This document shows, piece after piece, positions 1 to 10,343 of a DNA stretch of 25,508 nt. Each line of letters begins with the position of its first letter. The first letter of the stretch is position 1. The stretch spans positions 1 to 25,508 of the forward strand of contig CAYOBW010000084.1 of assembly GCA_964402115.1 (NCBI GenBank), given 5' to 3'. The DNA is from CAYOBW01 sp964402115 (GTDB lineage Bacteria; Verrucomicrobiota; Kiritimatiellia; UBA8416; CAYOBW01). A program made the position numbers and the translations under genes. The notes under the pieces are model-generated. The model was given only the letters and a program-made list of their open reading frames with translations. It was not told the origin of the DNA and made no database searches.

Positions 1-950
1 TGCGTGAACTGCTTGTGCACGTCATCGGGCATGCCGAGGTTCTCGATCTCGAGGGACACGACGCTGCGGTCGAGCACGCGCAGCACCACGCTCTCGCCGA
101 ACTGGGTCGGCAGCGAGGACACGCGAAGGTCGATCTGGCGGCCGCCGATGGTGATCTGGATCCGCCCGTCCTGGGGCATGCGGCGCTCGGCGATGTTCAG
201 CCCGGACATGACCTTGATGCGCGAGATGATCGGCAGGGCCAGCTTCTTGGGCGGCGGCTGCATTTCGTAGAGCGCGCCGTCGACGCGGTAGCGGATCTTA
301 AACTCCTTCTCGAACGGCTCGAAATGGATGTCCGAGGCGCGGTCCTGCACGGCCTGGTAAAGCACGAGGTTGACGAAGCGCACCATGGGCGTCGAGCCGG
401 CGGCTTCCGTCACGCTCTTGATGTCGTTCTCGTCCTTGATGTTGAGCACGTCGCCGGCCTGCTCGAACTCGGATTCGATGGCCGACAGCAGCTCCGTCAC
501 GGAGCCGAGCTCGTTGCTGTAGAATTGGTTGAGCGTGTTGCGCAGGTCATCCTCGCGGCAGAGCACGAAAGAGACGTCGCGCGTGAGGACGAACATCAGC
601 TCGTCCATCATCGTCGGGCTGACCATGTCCGACACCGCCAGCTCGACGGTGGTGGCCGTGCGCGCCACGGGAACGACATTGTACATGCGGGCCACGCTGG
701 CCGGCAGGACATGGATGACGTCCGGGGGCACGTCCGTGGCCGGCAGGTTGATCACCCGCGTGCCGTGGTAGCCGGCGATGACCTCGAGCAGCTCGTCCTC
801 GGTCATGTACTCCAGGTCCACAACGAGGCGGCGCACGGTCTTCCCGCCCGCCTCCTGCTCGGCCTGCAGCGCGGCGATCTGCTCGTCCGTCATGAGCCCC
901 TGCTCGAAGAGGTACTGCAGCAGCTGATCCTTGTATTGGATTTCGGACAT
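1..950 (-). CDS. Type IV pilus assembly / type II secretion ATPase, PilB/GspE family (3' end outside window)
   Basis: The reverse-strand frame is open from an ATG at 950 to the window edge, giving the first 316 residues. It begins MSEIQYKDQLLQYLFEQG, an N-terminal MshEN/GspE_N-like domain (about residues 1-150). The start of the ATPase module follows at about residue 210, with ASDIHFEPFEK, IRYRVDG and PQDGRIQ, the usual landmarks before the Walker A of PilB/GspE proteins. The Walker motifs themselves lie beyond position 1. Known role of the family: a hexameric cytoplasmic ATPase powering pilin polymerisation or secretion pseudopilus assembly. The start lies 9 bp after the pilT stop, so translation is probably coupled. 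It is clearly paralogous to the pilB at 2045-3748 but diverged. Whether it drives pili or a type II secretion system cannot be told from this part. Confidence 0.9.
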   Translation of the reverse strand, partial: MSEIQYKDQLLQYLFEQGLMTDEQIAALQAEQEAGGKTVRRLVVDLEYMTEDELLEVIAGYHGTRVINLPATDVPPDVIHVLPASVARMYNVVPVARTATTVELAVSDMVSPTMMDELMFVLTRDVSFVLCREDDLRNTLNQFYSNELGSVTELLSAIESEFEQAGDVLNIKDENDIKSVTEAAGSTPMVRFVNLVLYQAVQDRASDIHFEPFEKEFKIRYRVDGALYEMQPPPKKLALPIISRIKVMSGLNIAERRMPQDGRIQITIGGRQIDLRVSSLPTQFGESVVLRVLDRSVVSLEIENLGMPDDVHKQFT

Positions 951-959
951 GGCTCTGCG

Positions 960-2045
960 CTAGCGCCTCCGCATGTTGTTCGTTTCGCTCAGTTTCTGAA
1001 CGATCGAGTCGGGGTCCTGCGCCTTGGTGACGAGATCCTCGTAGCGGATCTGCCCGGACTCGTAAAGGGCAAGCAGGTGCGCGTCCAGGGTAATCATGCC
1101 GTACTTCGCGCCGGTCTGGATGTCGGAGGTGATGCGGTAGGTCTTGTTGTCGCGGATCAGCGCCTGGATGGAGGGCGTCGAGATCATGATCTCGAACGCG
1201 GCCACGCGCCCCGGGCGCCCGTTGCGCACGAGCAGCAGTTGGGAGACGACGGCGATGATGCCCGAGGCCAGCTGCGTGCGGATCTGTTCCTGCTGATCGA
1301 CGGGGAAGGCGTCCACGATGCGGTCCACGGTGCGGGCCGCGCCGGTGGTGTGCAGGGTGGCGAAAACCAGGTGGCCGGTTTCCGACGCGGTGATGGCGGC
1401 CTCCATCGTCTCCAGGTCCCGCATTTCGCCCACGAGAATCACGTCGGGGTCCTGGCGCAACGCCCGCCGCAAGGCCTCCTTGAAGGCCGGCACGTCCACG
1501 CCGATCTCGCGCTGCGTCACGATCGACTTGCGGTGCGGGTGGTAGTACTCGATCGGGTCCTCGACCGTGATGATATGGGCGTCCCGCTCCTCGTTGATGA
1601 TGTTGACCATGCTCGCCAGCGTCGTGGTCTTGCCCGAGCCGGTCGGCCCCGTGACCAGCACGAGCCCGCGGGGGCGGAAGAGCAGCTCCTTGATCTGCGG
1701 AGGCAGGCCGATCTCCTCCAGCGTCATCAGCGTCGTCGGAATCTGGCGCAGCACGATGCCGACGCTGCCCTTGGCGCGGAACACGCTGACGCGGAAACGC
1801 GCCCGGCTGCCGAAGCCGAAACCGAAATCGGTGCCGCCGAACTCACGCACTTTCTGCTGATGCTCCGGCGAGGTGATGCTCTTCATCAGCCGCTCGGTGT
1901 CCTCCGGCTGCAGCGGCGGCACGTCGATGGACTGGAGCCCTCCGTGCAGACGGAGAATCGGGGGGGCGCCGACATGCAGGTGCAGGTCCGACGCACCCTC
2001 CGTGACGGCGAGTTCCAGCATCTCGTTCATTTCAACCTGGCTCAT
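960..2045 (-). CDS. pilT: Type IV pilus retraction ATPase PilT
   Basis: This 361-residue protein is the usual PilT length. It lacks the long N-terminal domain of PilB and starts with a PAS-like fold segment (ASDLHLHVGAPP, residues 18-29). Walker A GPTGSGKT is at 133-140, the Asp box around ITVEDPIEY at 159-167, Walker B DPDVILVGEMRD at 199-210, and the His box TGHLVFATLHT at 223-233. A C-terminal PSIQALIRDNKTYRI segment (291-305) corresponds to the AIRNLIRE retraction motif that marks PilT. Known function: ATP-driven pilus disassembly, underlying twitching motility and DNA uptake. The ATG overlaps the TGA of the upstream pilB by one base (TGATG), with GGGAG about 10 nt upstream. It could be a PilU-type paralogue, but the motif set fits PilT best. 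Confidence 0.95.
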   Translation of the reverse strand: MSQVEMNEMLELAVTEGASDLHLHVGAPPILRLHGGLQSIDVPPLQPEDTERLMKSITSPEHQQKVREFGGTDFGFGFGSRARFRVSVFRAKGSVGIVLRQIPTTLMTLEEIGLPPQIKELLFRPRGLVLVTGPTGSGKTTTLASMVNIINEERDAHIITVEDPIEYYHPHRKSIVTQREIGVDVPAFKEALRRALRQDPDVILVGEMRDLETMEAAITASETGHLVFATLHTTGAARTVDRIVDAFPVDQQEQIRTQLASGIIAVVSQLLLVRNGRPGRVAAFEIMISTPSIQALIRDNKTYRITSDIQTGAKYGMITLDAHLLALYESGQIRYEDLVTKAQDPDSIVQKLSETNNMRRR

Positions 2046-3748
2046 CAGTCGGCATCTCCCATGGTGGCGCGCAGGATTTCATCAACCGTCGTCATCCCCG
2101 ACACGATCTTGCGCAAACCGTCCTCGCGCAGGGTCCGCATGCCGTGTTCGCGCGCGCGCTGGCGCAACTCCGCCGCGGAAGCGTGGCTGAAGATCATGCG
2201 CTGAATATCGTCCGTAACCACCAGAATCTCGAAAATGCCCTTGCGGCCGGAGTAGCCCGTGAGTGAGCACTTGCCGCAGCCGTGCCCGGTATAAAGGGTC
2301 GCTTCCCGCATCTGCTTGGCAGCCTTGCCCAGCAGCTTCAAGTCGCGGTCGGTGGGCGTGTAAGGTTCCTTGCAGTGCTCGCAGATGCAGCGGACCAGCC
2401 GCTGCGCCATGATCGCCCGCACGGACGAAGCCACCAGGAACGGCTTGACGCCGATGTCCAGCAGACGGGTGACGGCGCTGGGCGCATCGTTCGTGTGCAG
2501 CGTGCTGAACACGAGGTGACCGGTGAGCGAGGCCTCGGTGGCGATGTTCGCCGTTTCGACGTCGCGGATTTCACCGATCATCACGATGTTCGGCGCCTGG
2601 CGCAGGATGGAGCGCAGGGCCGCGCTGAACGTCAGGCCGATGTCCTCGCGGACGTGCACCTGGTTGATGCCCGAGATCTGGTATTCGACGGGATCCTCGA
2701 CGGTGATGATCTTGCGGTCCGGCCGGTTGATGTAGCCCAGGCAGGCGTACAGCGTGGTCGTCTTGCCCGAGCCCGTCGGGCCGGTGACCAGGAGAATGCC
2801 GTCGGGCAGGCTGATCAGCTTCTCGAACGTCGCCTGGTCGTCGGCAAAGAAGCCGAGCTTCGGCAGCCCCAGCGCGAGGTTCTGCTTGTCGAGAATACGC
2901 ATGACGATGCTCTCGCCATGGCTCGCCGGAATCGTGGAGACGCGCAAATCCAGTTCGCGCCCCAGGATGTTCACCTGGATGCGGCCGTCCTGCGGCTTGC
3001 GCTTTTCCGAGATCTTCATGGACGCCATGATCTTGACGCGCGAGATGATCGCCGACTGCAGGCGCTTCGGCGGACTGTCCACCTCGTGCAGCACGCCGTC
3101 GATGCGGTAGCGGACGCGGAAGCGCTTCTCCAGCGGCTCGAGGTGAATGTCCGAGGCGCGGTTGCGGAAGGCCTCGAGGATGATCAGGCTGACGAGCTTG
3201 ATGATGGGGGCGTCCGAGTCGGAGGACTCGCCGTCCTGCTGCAGGTCCTGGGTGCCGGCCGACTGGACGTCCACCGTGCCGTCGGTGATCTGGTTCAGCA
3301 TGGCGTCCATGTCGGATTCCATGGCGTAGTGCTTGTCCAGCAGCACCTGGATGGGAATGCGCTTGGCGAGCACGCCCTCGACGTTGTGCTTGAGCGTGTA
3401 GCGCAGGTTGTCCAGCGCGTCGAAGTTCAGAGGATCGCTGAGGGCCACCGTCAGCGTGTCGTCGGTCTGGTGGATGGGCACCATCCGGTGCCGGCGGGCG
3501 ACCTCGGGGCTGATCGCCGTCACGACGTGCAGGGGAATCTCGTAGTCCTCGAGGTCGACGACTTCCATGCCGAACTGGGTGCCAAGGGCGTGCAGCACGT
3601 CCTCCTCGCTCAGCACGCCGGCGGCGACGATCACGTCCAGTGCCGTCTGGCCGGCCTTCGCCGACGCCCGCGCGGGCGGGATGCGCTCCGCATCCATCAC
3701 GCCCTGCTCGACCAGGATCTGCAGCACATAGTCGTCGTTCGATGTCAA
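2045..3748 (-). CDS. pilB: Type IV pilus extension ATPase PilB (GspE/PilB family)
   Basis: This 567-residue protein has the typical PilB/GspE length. The N-terminal MshEN-like domain spans about residues 1-150, then a linker rich in Asp and Ser, then the ATPase domain. Walker A GPTGSGKT is at 323-330, the Asp box ITVEDPVEY at 348-356, Walker B NIVMIGEIRD at 387-396, the His box TGHLVFSTLHTN at 409-420, and a zinc-type tetracysteine is formed by C456/C459 and C491/C494. Known role: cytoplasmic motor for pilus extension. I chose the TTG start at 3748 because GGGAGG lies 7 nt upstream and it gives the full domain. The usual DPD before Walker B reads APN here, but the catalytic Glu of GEIRD is kept. 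It starts 37 bp after gatB on the same strand, so it is probably in the gat operon. GspE of a type II secretion system is the alternative. Confidence 0.93.
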   Translation of the reverse strand: MTSNDDYVLQILVEQGVMDAERIPPARASAKAGQTALDVIVAAGVLSEEDVLHALGTQFGMEVVDLEDYEIPLHVVTAISPEVARRHRMVPIHQTDDTLTVALSDPLNFDALDNLRYTLKHNVEGVLAKRIPIQVLLDKHYAMESDMDAMLNQITDGTVDVQSAGTQDLQQDGESSDSDAPIIKLVSLIILEAFRNRASDIHLEPLEKRFRVRYRIDGVLHEVDSPPKRLQSAIISRVKIMASMKISEKRKPQDGRIQVNILGRELDLRVSTIPASHGESIVMRILDKQNLALGLPKLGFFADDQATFEKLISLPDGILLVTGPTGSGKTTTLYACLGYINRPDRKIITVEDPVEYQISGINQVHVREDIGLTFSAALRSILRQAPNIVMIGEIRDVETANIATEASLTGHLVFSTLHTNDAPSAVTRLLDIGVKPFLVASSVRAIMAQRLVRCICEHCKEPYTPTDRDLKLLGKAAKQMREATLYTGHGCGKCSLTGYSGRKGIFEILVVTDDIQRMIFSHASAAELRQRAREHGMRTLREDGLRKIVSGMTTVDEILRATMGDAD

Positions 3749-3785
3749 AGCCTTGCCTCCCGGCTCCCGGACGCCGCGCCGCGGG

Positions 3786-5209
3786 TCAACCGGCGCCCAG
3801 TTTCTGCTCCAACAGGCTCAGCACCATCTGCGGATTGGCCTTGCCCTTGCTCTGCCGCATGACCTGCCCCATGAGATGCTGCGCCGCCGCACGCTTGCCC
3901 TTGCGATAGTCCTCCACCGACCGCGGGTTGGCGGCGATGGCCTGCTCCACCAGCCCGGCGATGGCCGCGGTGTCGCTGACCTGCGCCAGCCCCCGCGCCT
4001 CCACGATGGCCGCCGGGTCCCCGCCGCGGGCAAACAGCTCGGCGAAGACCTCCTTGGCGGTGTTCGAATTCAGGACCCCACTATCCACTAGTTGGATGAG
4101 CGCTGTCAATGCCTGCGGTTGCAGGGGCAGCGCCTGGAGCTCCAGCCCCTTTTCCGCCAGCAGCCGCAGCAGCTCCGTCATCACCCAGTTCGAGACCGCC
4201 TTGGGATTGGCCGACGGGCGCGCGGCGGCCTCGAAGAAATCGGCCACGGCCTTGTCGGCCACCAGCACCGCGGCATCGTAGGGGGGAAGGTGGTAGTCGC
4301 GCACGAAGCGCTCCCGCCGCGCGGCGGGCAGCTCCGGCAGGGCCCGCGCCCACTCGTCCACCAGCGCGCGCGCGAGCACCACGGGCATCAGGTCGGGCTC
4401 GGGGAAGTACCGGTAATCGTGGGCGTCCTCCTTCGTGCGCATCGTGTCGGTCACGCCCGCCTCGGCATCCCACCGGCGCGTCTCCTGGACGATCCGCCCC
4501 CCGCCCTCCAGCACCCGCACCTGCCGCGCCACCTCGTACTGCAGCGCGTGCAGCACCCCCTTGAAGGTGTTCATGTTCTTGATCTCGGCCTTGGTGCCCA
4601 GCGTCGCCTGCCCGGCCGGCCGCACGCTGACGTTGACGTCGCAGCGCAGGTTGCCGCACTCGAGGTTGCAGTCGCTGACGCCCGCGTAGAGCAGGATCTG
4701 CTTGAGGGCCGTGAGGAACGCAAAGGCCTCGTCGGGGGTGTCGATCACCGGCTCCGTGACGATTTCCATGAGCGGCACGCCGGCGCGGTTGAAGTCCACG
4801 CCGCTGCGGCTCTCGAAGTGCATGTTCTTCGCCACATCCTCTTCGAGATGAATGCGGGTGATGCCGATCCGGCGGGCGTCGTCCCCCGCCCCGAGCGCCA
4901 CCTCCCCCCCCTCGCACAGCGGCTTGTCGTACTGCGAGATCTGGTAGTTCTTCGGCATGTCGGGGTAGAAATAACTCTTGCGGTCGAACTTGCTGTAGGC
5001 GCTGATGCGGGAGCCGATCATGAGCCCCGTCAGCACCGTCAGGCGGACGGCCTCCGCGTTCAGGACGGGCAGCGCGCCGGGATACCCCAGGCAGACCGGA
5101 CAGACCTGGGTGTTGGGCGGCGCGCCGTACGTCGTGGCACAGCCGCAAAACTGCTTGGCGCGCGTCTTGAGCTGGACGTGCACCTCGAGGCCGATGGTGG
5201 TCAGGTAGT

Positions 5210-5213
<4 letters not shown>
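3786..5213 (-). CDS. gatB: Asp-tRNA(Asn)/Glu-tRNA(Gln) amidotransferase subunit B
   Basis: This 475-residue protein is the standard GatB length. It opens with MNYLTTIGLEVHVQLKT, the family signature, followed by the zinc-type cysteines C23/C25 and C38/C41 (FCGC and VCPVCLG). The C-terminal third carries the GatB/YqeY tail domain that binds tRNA. Known role: it phosphorylates the misacylated Glu or Asp on the tRNA with ATP and, with GatA and GatC, amidates it. The start is a GTG whose bases overlap the gatA TGA (GTGA, 4 bp), which fixes the start and implies translational coupling. An upstream extension of the open frame exists but lies inside gatA and is not needed. No defect is visible. Confidence 0.97.
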
Positions 5214-6661
<1,448 letters not shown>

Positions 6662-6665
6662 GCCC

Positions 6666-6965
6666 TTACTCCACGATCTTCGGCACCAGGAACTGGCCCG
6701 CCTTGTGCTGCGGCGCGTTGGCCATCACGACGTCGTGCGGGAGACCTTCCTCGACCACGTCCGGCCGCAGCACATTCACGATGGGCTGCGCATGCGAGGT
6801 CGGCTCGATCCCCGCGAGATCCAGCTCGCCGATCTTCCGCACATACGCAACCACCTCCTCCAACTGGGTCTGGAACAGGGCGGTTTCGGCCGGCGTCAGA
6901 TGCAGGCGGGCGAGGTGCGCCACGTAGGCGACGTCAATCCGGTCGGTTGCCGTTGTCGTGCTCAT
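6666..6965 (-). CDS. gatC: Asp-tRNA(Asn)/Glu-tRNA(Gln) amidotransferase subunit C
   Basis: This 99-residue protein is the normal GatC size. It has the family pattern of an N-terminal helix (IDVAYVAHLARLHLT), a middle QLEEVVAYVRKIGELD segment and a C-terminal stretch with LRPDVV and FLVPKIVE, the tail that wraps GatA. Known role: it stabilises the GatA-GatB complex. The ATG at 6965 has GAGGAG about 13 nt upstream and a promoter 60-90 bp upstream, so this is probably the first gene of the gatCAB-pilBT unit. A longer upstream reading exists but has no family support. Confidence 0.95.
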   Translation of the reverse strand: MSTTTATDRIDVAYVAHLARLHLTPAETALFQTQLEEVVAYVRKIGELDLAGIEPTSHAQPIVNVLRPDVVEEGLPHDVVMANAPQHKAGQFLVPKIVE

Positions 6966-7024
6966 CCTGCTGGCCGCGCTCCTCTGCCCACCCGTTGTCC
7001 GCTTGTCCCCGATAACACGGCGGT

Positions 7025-7053
7025 ACTGTAAGCGGACGCCGGCGAAGTGACAA
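7025..7053 (-). promoter_or_regulatory. Sigma70-type promoter upstream of gatC
   Basis: On the minus strand, TTGTCA (7048-7053, 5 of 6 to consensus) and TACAGT (7025-7030, 4 of 6) are separated by exactly 17 bp. Transcription would start near 7017, leaving a leader of about 50 nt before the gatC ATG. It is the only well-spaced promoter I found in the gatC upstream gap. Its function is inferred from spacing and consensus. Confidence 0.55.
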
Positions 7054-7143
7054 GCGGAGATCGGCGGTTGACGGCAGTTCTCACGAGGGCCAAAGATCGC
7101 CTGAAGGCCCCCACTGTCCCACGCGGCATGTCCGGGGGCGAAG

Positions 7144-9852
7144 TCACTCCTTCTCCTCGGCTGCCGTCGGCGACGCGCCCCCGCCGCCGGGGTTCTGCGC
7201 GTTCCACGCCCGGTAGACCGCCTCCAGGGCGGCGACGATTGTCCGTTCGTCGTCGGCCAGATCGGTCTTCTCGCCGGCGTCCTTGGCGAGGTTATAGAGC
7301 TGGGCGCGGCGCCCCGCGTGCAGCAGCTTCCAGTCGCCCTGGCGGACGGCACGCTGCCCCGCGTAGCGCCAGCAGAGCGCCTCGTGCGGCGCACCGGCCC
7401 GCGCTCCCGTCAGATAGGGGAGGAGATTCACGCCGTCGAGCCTGGCAGCGGCGGGCAGCGGCACGCCGGCGGCGGCCAGCGCCGTCGGCAGGACGTCGAG
7501 CGCGCTGACCGGACGGCCGTCCACCTGGCCGCCGGCGATGCCGCCCTTCCACTGCACGAGAAAGGGAACGCGGATGCCGCCTTCGAACAGTTGCGCTTTG
7601 TAGCCGCGGAGCGGCCGGTTCGATGCGCGCGACCCGCCCAGGTTCGGGGCGCCGTTGTCGCTGAGGAAGAAGACCAGGGTGTTTTGCTCGATCCCGAGTT
7701 CCCGGAGCTTCGCCAACACCGCACCGACATTGTCGTCCATGGCCGCGATCATCGCCGCGACGGTGCGGCGCGCCTCGGGCAGTTGCGGAAACCGGCTCAG
7801 GTACCGCTCCGGCGCCTCGAAGGGCCCGTGCGGCGCGTTGAACGCCAGGTAGACGAACCAGGGTTCCTTCTGGTGACGCTCGATGAAGGAGACGGCCTCC
7901 CGGCCGAACTCCTCCGTGAGGTAGCCGATGGCGGGCGCCTTCTCCCGTCCGCGCAGCACGGCGTTGGCGGCATCGCGGTCGCCCGCGGCGTTGGTGTAGG
8001 AGTGGGCCCCGCCGAGGAAGCCGAAGAACTCGGCGAACCCGCGCCCCGTCGGCTGCATGGCCGGCCGGAACCCGAGGTGCCACTTGCCGAACATCCCGGT
8101 CGCGTAGCCGGCCGCCTTGAGATGCTCGGCGATCGTCTTCTCCGCGAGCGGCAGTCCGATGCTGTGCGAGAAGCCCGGGTTGAGTTCGATGCCGAACCGC
8201 TGCGCGTGGCGCCCGGTCATCAGTCCGGCGCGCGAGGGACTGCAGACCGGACTGGAAACATACCCGCTGGTGAAACGGACCCCGTTGCTCGCCAGCGAAT
8301 CGATGTGCGGGGTCGGAATCTGCAGCCCGCCCTGGCAGCCCAGTTCGCCATAGCCAAGATCGTCGGCGAGGATCAGGAGGATGTTGGGCGACCTGGATGA
8401 GGCCGCGGGGCGCGCGGCCACCGCGAAGAGATCGCCCGTGGTCGCTACGCCGAACGAACCTCCGGCGACATCGTCGAACCACGCGTCATAGTCCCGCCGC
8501 ATGCGCTCCACCACCTCGGGATGCTCGTCGGCGAGATCCCTGGTCTCGCCCGCATCCCGGGCGATATCGTAGAGTTCGAACCGGGGCGAGGAGCCGTCGA
8601 TGCTGCGCCGGCCCCGCCCCTGCTGCTCGCAGAGGAGGGCATAGTTGTCGCGGATGTGCTGCTGGGAGGGCGCGTCCATGCCCAGCGGTTGGACCAGCTT
8701 CCACGTGTCGCTGACCGCAGCGTAGGCGCGGCTGCGGCGCGGCGTCTGGCCGCTGTCCCACTGGAAGTACAGCGTGCGCGCGGGCCAGTCGGCCGCCGGG
8801 TCGCGAAGCAGCGGCAGCAGGCTGCGGCCGTCGGGCCTCACATCCGCCGGCGGCGCCACACCGCAGGCCTCCAGAAGCGTCGGCAGCACGTCCACGTGCG
8901 CCGCCAGGCGCTCCACCCGGCCAGGGCTGCGAAAGCCCGCCGGCCACCGCGCGAAACACGGGACGCGGATGCCATTCTCGTAGGGCGTGCCCTTCAGTCC
9001 GTGCAGGCCCGCCATGTGCCGGCTGAAGGGCTGAGAGCCCGAGCACGGCCCGTTGTCGGACAGAAACAGCAGGAGCGTGCGATCCTCCAGCCCGAGTTCG
9101 GCCAGCGCGGCCCGCAGCCGGCCGAAGTTGTCGTCCACGCTCCGGATCATCCCGTACACCTTGCGGGTGGCGGGATTCAGTCCGAGCCCCTCGTCGCTGA
9201 ATCCCGCGGCCAGCTTCTCGTCCACCACCAGCGGGGCGTGGATGAGGTTGGCCGGCAGGTAGACGAAGAACGGCTGGTCTCGGTGTTCCCGGATGAAGCG
9301 GATCGCCGCGTCGGTGAACACGTCCATGCAGTAGCCGATCCGCGCCTCCGGCTTCCCGTTGCGCAGCAGCGTGGGATTGAAGTACTGCGCGGCGGGCAGG
9401 CTGGATCCGCGAAAGGTGAGCGCCTCGTCGAAGCCCCGGCGATGGGGCGCCCGCTCCGGTGCTTCGCCCAGGTGCCACTTGCCGAACATCCCGGTGGCGT
9501 AGCCCGCCCGGCGCAGCAGCTCGGCGACCGTGACCTCGTTCGTGTTCATCTCGCAGCCGCGCCCGTACACGTCCGTGATGCCGGTCCGGAAGCTGTACCG
9601 GCCGGTCAGCAGCGACGCCCGGGTGGGCGAACAGACCGGGCTGACATGAAAGCGCGAGAACTCCACCGACTCGCGCGCGAACCGGTCCAGATGGGGCGTC
9701 TTGACGTGCGGGTTGCCATGGCAGGCCAGGTCGCCGTAGCCGAGATCGTCGGCCAGGAAGACCACGAAGTTCGGGCGTTCGGCCAAGGCGGTTGCAGCCA
9801 GGCTGGCACAGAGCAGGGCGGCCAGCGCACCTGGTTGGACGACGGACTTCAT
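7144..9852 (-). CDS. Secreted two-domain arylsulfatase (tandem S1 sulfatase fusion)
   Basis: One uninterrupted frame of 902 residues contains two full formylglycine sulfatases. A Sec signal peptide (about residues 1-24, MKSVV... ending ATALA) is followed by domain 1 (about 26-465): metal residues D35/D36, the catalytic signature C74-S-P-T-R78 with LLTGR, GKWHLG at 124-129, and D267/N268. Domain 2 (about 488-890) has D497/D498, C537-S-P-S-R541 with LMTGR, GKWHLG at 589-594, and D732/N733. Known chemistry: hydrolysis of sulfate esters after the Cys is oxidised to formylglycine by a maturase, which is not in this window. The two domains are diverged, so this is not a recent exact duplication. 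The linker at 470-487 (LFAVAARPAASS) resembles the end of a signal peptide, suggesting fusion of two neighbouring genes. I chose the ATG at 9852 because GAGGAG sits 7 nt upstream and the signal peptide follows. The substrate is unknown; sulfated polysaccharide is likely. Confidence 0.93.
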   Translation of the reverse strand: MKSVVQPGALAALLCASLAATALAERPNFVVFLADDLGYGDLACHGNPHVKTPHLDRFARESVEFSRFHVSPVCSPTRASLLTGRYSFRTGITDVYGRGCEMNTNEVTVAELLRRAGYATGMFGKWHLGEAPERAPHRRGFDEALTFRGSSLPAAQYFNPTLLRNGKPEARIGYCMDVFTDAAIRFIREHRDQPFFVYLPANLIHAPLVVDEKLAAGFSDEGLGLNPATRKVYGMIRSVDDNFGRLRAALAELGLEDRTLLLFLSDNGPCSGSQPFSRHMAGLHGLKGTPYENGIRVPCFARWPAGFRSPGRVERLAAHVDVLPTLLEACGVAPPADVRPDGRSLLPLLRDPAADWPARTLYFQWDSGQTPRRSRAYAAVSDTWKLVQPLGMDAPSQQHIRDNYALLCEQQGRGRRSIDGSSPRFELYDIARDAGETRDLADEHPEVVERMRRDYDAWFDDVAGGSFGVATTGDLFAVAARPAASSRSPNILLILADDLGYGELGCQGGLQIPTPHIDSLASNGVRFTSGYVSSPVCSPSRAGLMTGRHAQRFGIELNPGFSHSIGLPLAEKTIAEHLKAAGYATGMFGKWHLGFRPAMQPTGRGFAEFFGFLGGAHSYTNAAGDRDAANAVLRGREKAPAIGYLTEEFGREAVSFIERHQKEPWFVYLAFNAPHGPFEAPERYLSRFPQLPEARRTVAAMIAAMDDNVGAVLAKLRELGIEQNTLVFFLSDNGAPNLGGSRASNRPLRGYKAQLFEGGIRVPFLVQWKGGIAGGQVDGRPVSALDVLPTALAAAGVPLPAAARLDGVNLLPYLTGARAGAPHEALCWRYAGQRAVRQGDWKLLHAGRRAQLYNLAKDAGEKTDLADDERTIVAALEAVYRAWNAQNPGGGGASPTAAEEKE

Positions 9853-10343
9853 CGGCGGCTCCTCTGCTGCCGCAGCAATTCGCCCGCGTCCAGCGCGAGC
9901 GCGAGCAGCAGTGTGCGCCTCATTGGAAACGTTCACCTTTGATGCTTCTGCGGACGCGGGCGGCGATGAAGGTCGCTTGCATCCTTGTCGCCTCATCTCG
10001 CAAGTGGACTCCGTCCATATACGCCTTCCGGAGAGTCAGAATCTCTCGCCTATGGTTTTGCGCAGCACCTCCTGGCTGGGGCCCTTGCCCGGTCGGTGCT
10101 CGCGCCTCATACGGCAGTCTTCTATCGCAAGCGAACGGCCCTGCCAAGCATCCACTTCGGACTGCCTGACCTCGACCGGGAATGGGGGCTGTGTGCCGGG
10201 GCGGACAAGAAGTGTTTGCCCGGCACCCCCCGCGTGACGTATTGTGGATGTGTCGCGGTTTGCTGCCGCCCGCTCGACGTGAATATCGGGACGGCGACGC
10301 ACGTCTGATGTGATTGACGGCAAGTTCCGCCAAGGAGGATCGC
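9853..10343. other. Divergent intergenic region between the double sulfatase and the lpoB-like gene
   Basis: No supported gene is present: the open frames here lack recognisable motifs and ribosome binding sites. A weak plus-strand promoter candidate for the downstream lipoproteins is TTGCCC (10216-10221) with TATTGT (10240-10245) at 18-bp spacing. The strong ribosome binding sites of both flanking genes (GAGGAG just above 9852 and AAGGAGGA at 10332-10339) lie at the two ends. The middle may hold decayed coding sequence, but I cannot identify it. Confidence 0.4.

Noticed and set aside
15..2204. A very long plus-strand open frame opposite the pilus ATPase genes
   Set aside because: It is the antisense shadow of high-GC genes on the minus strand, is rich in His, Arg, Asp and Val, and has no family motif or ribosome binding site.
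9853..9996. A longer N-terminus for the double sulfatase starting at 9996
   Set aside because: The ATG at 9852 has a well-spaced GAGGAG and begins a normal signal peptide; the extension is low-complexity and would bury the signal.
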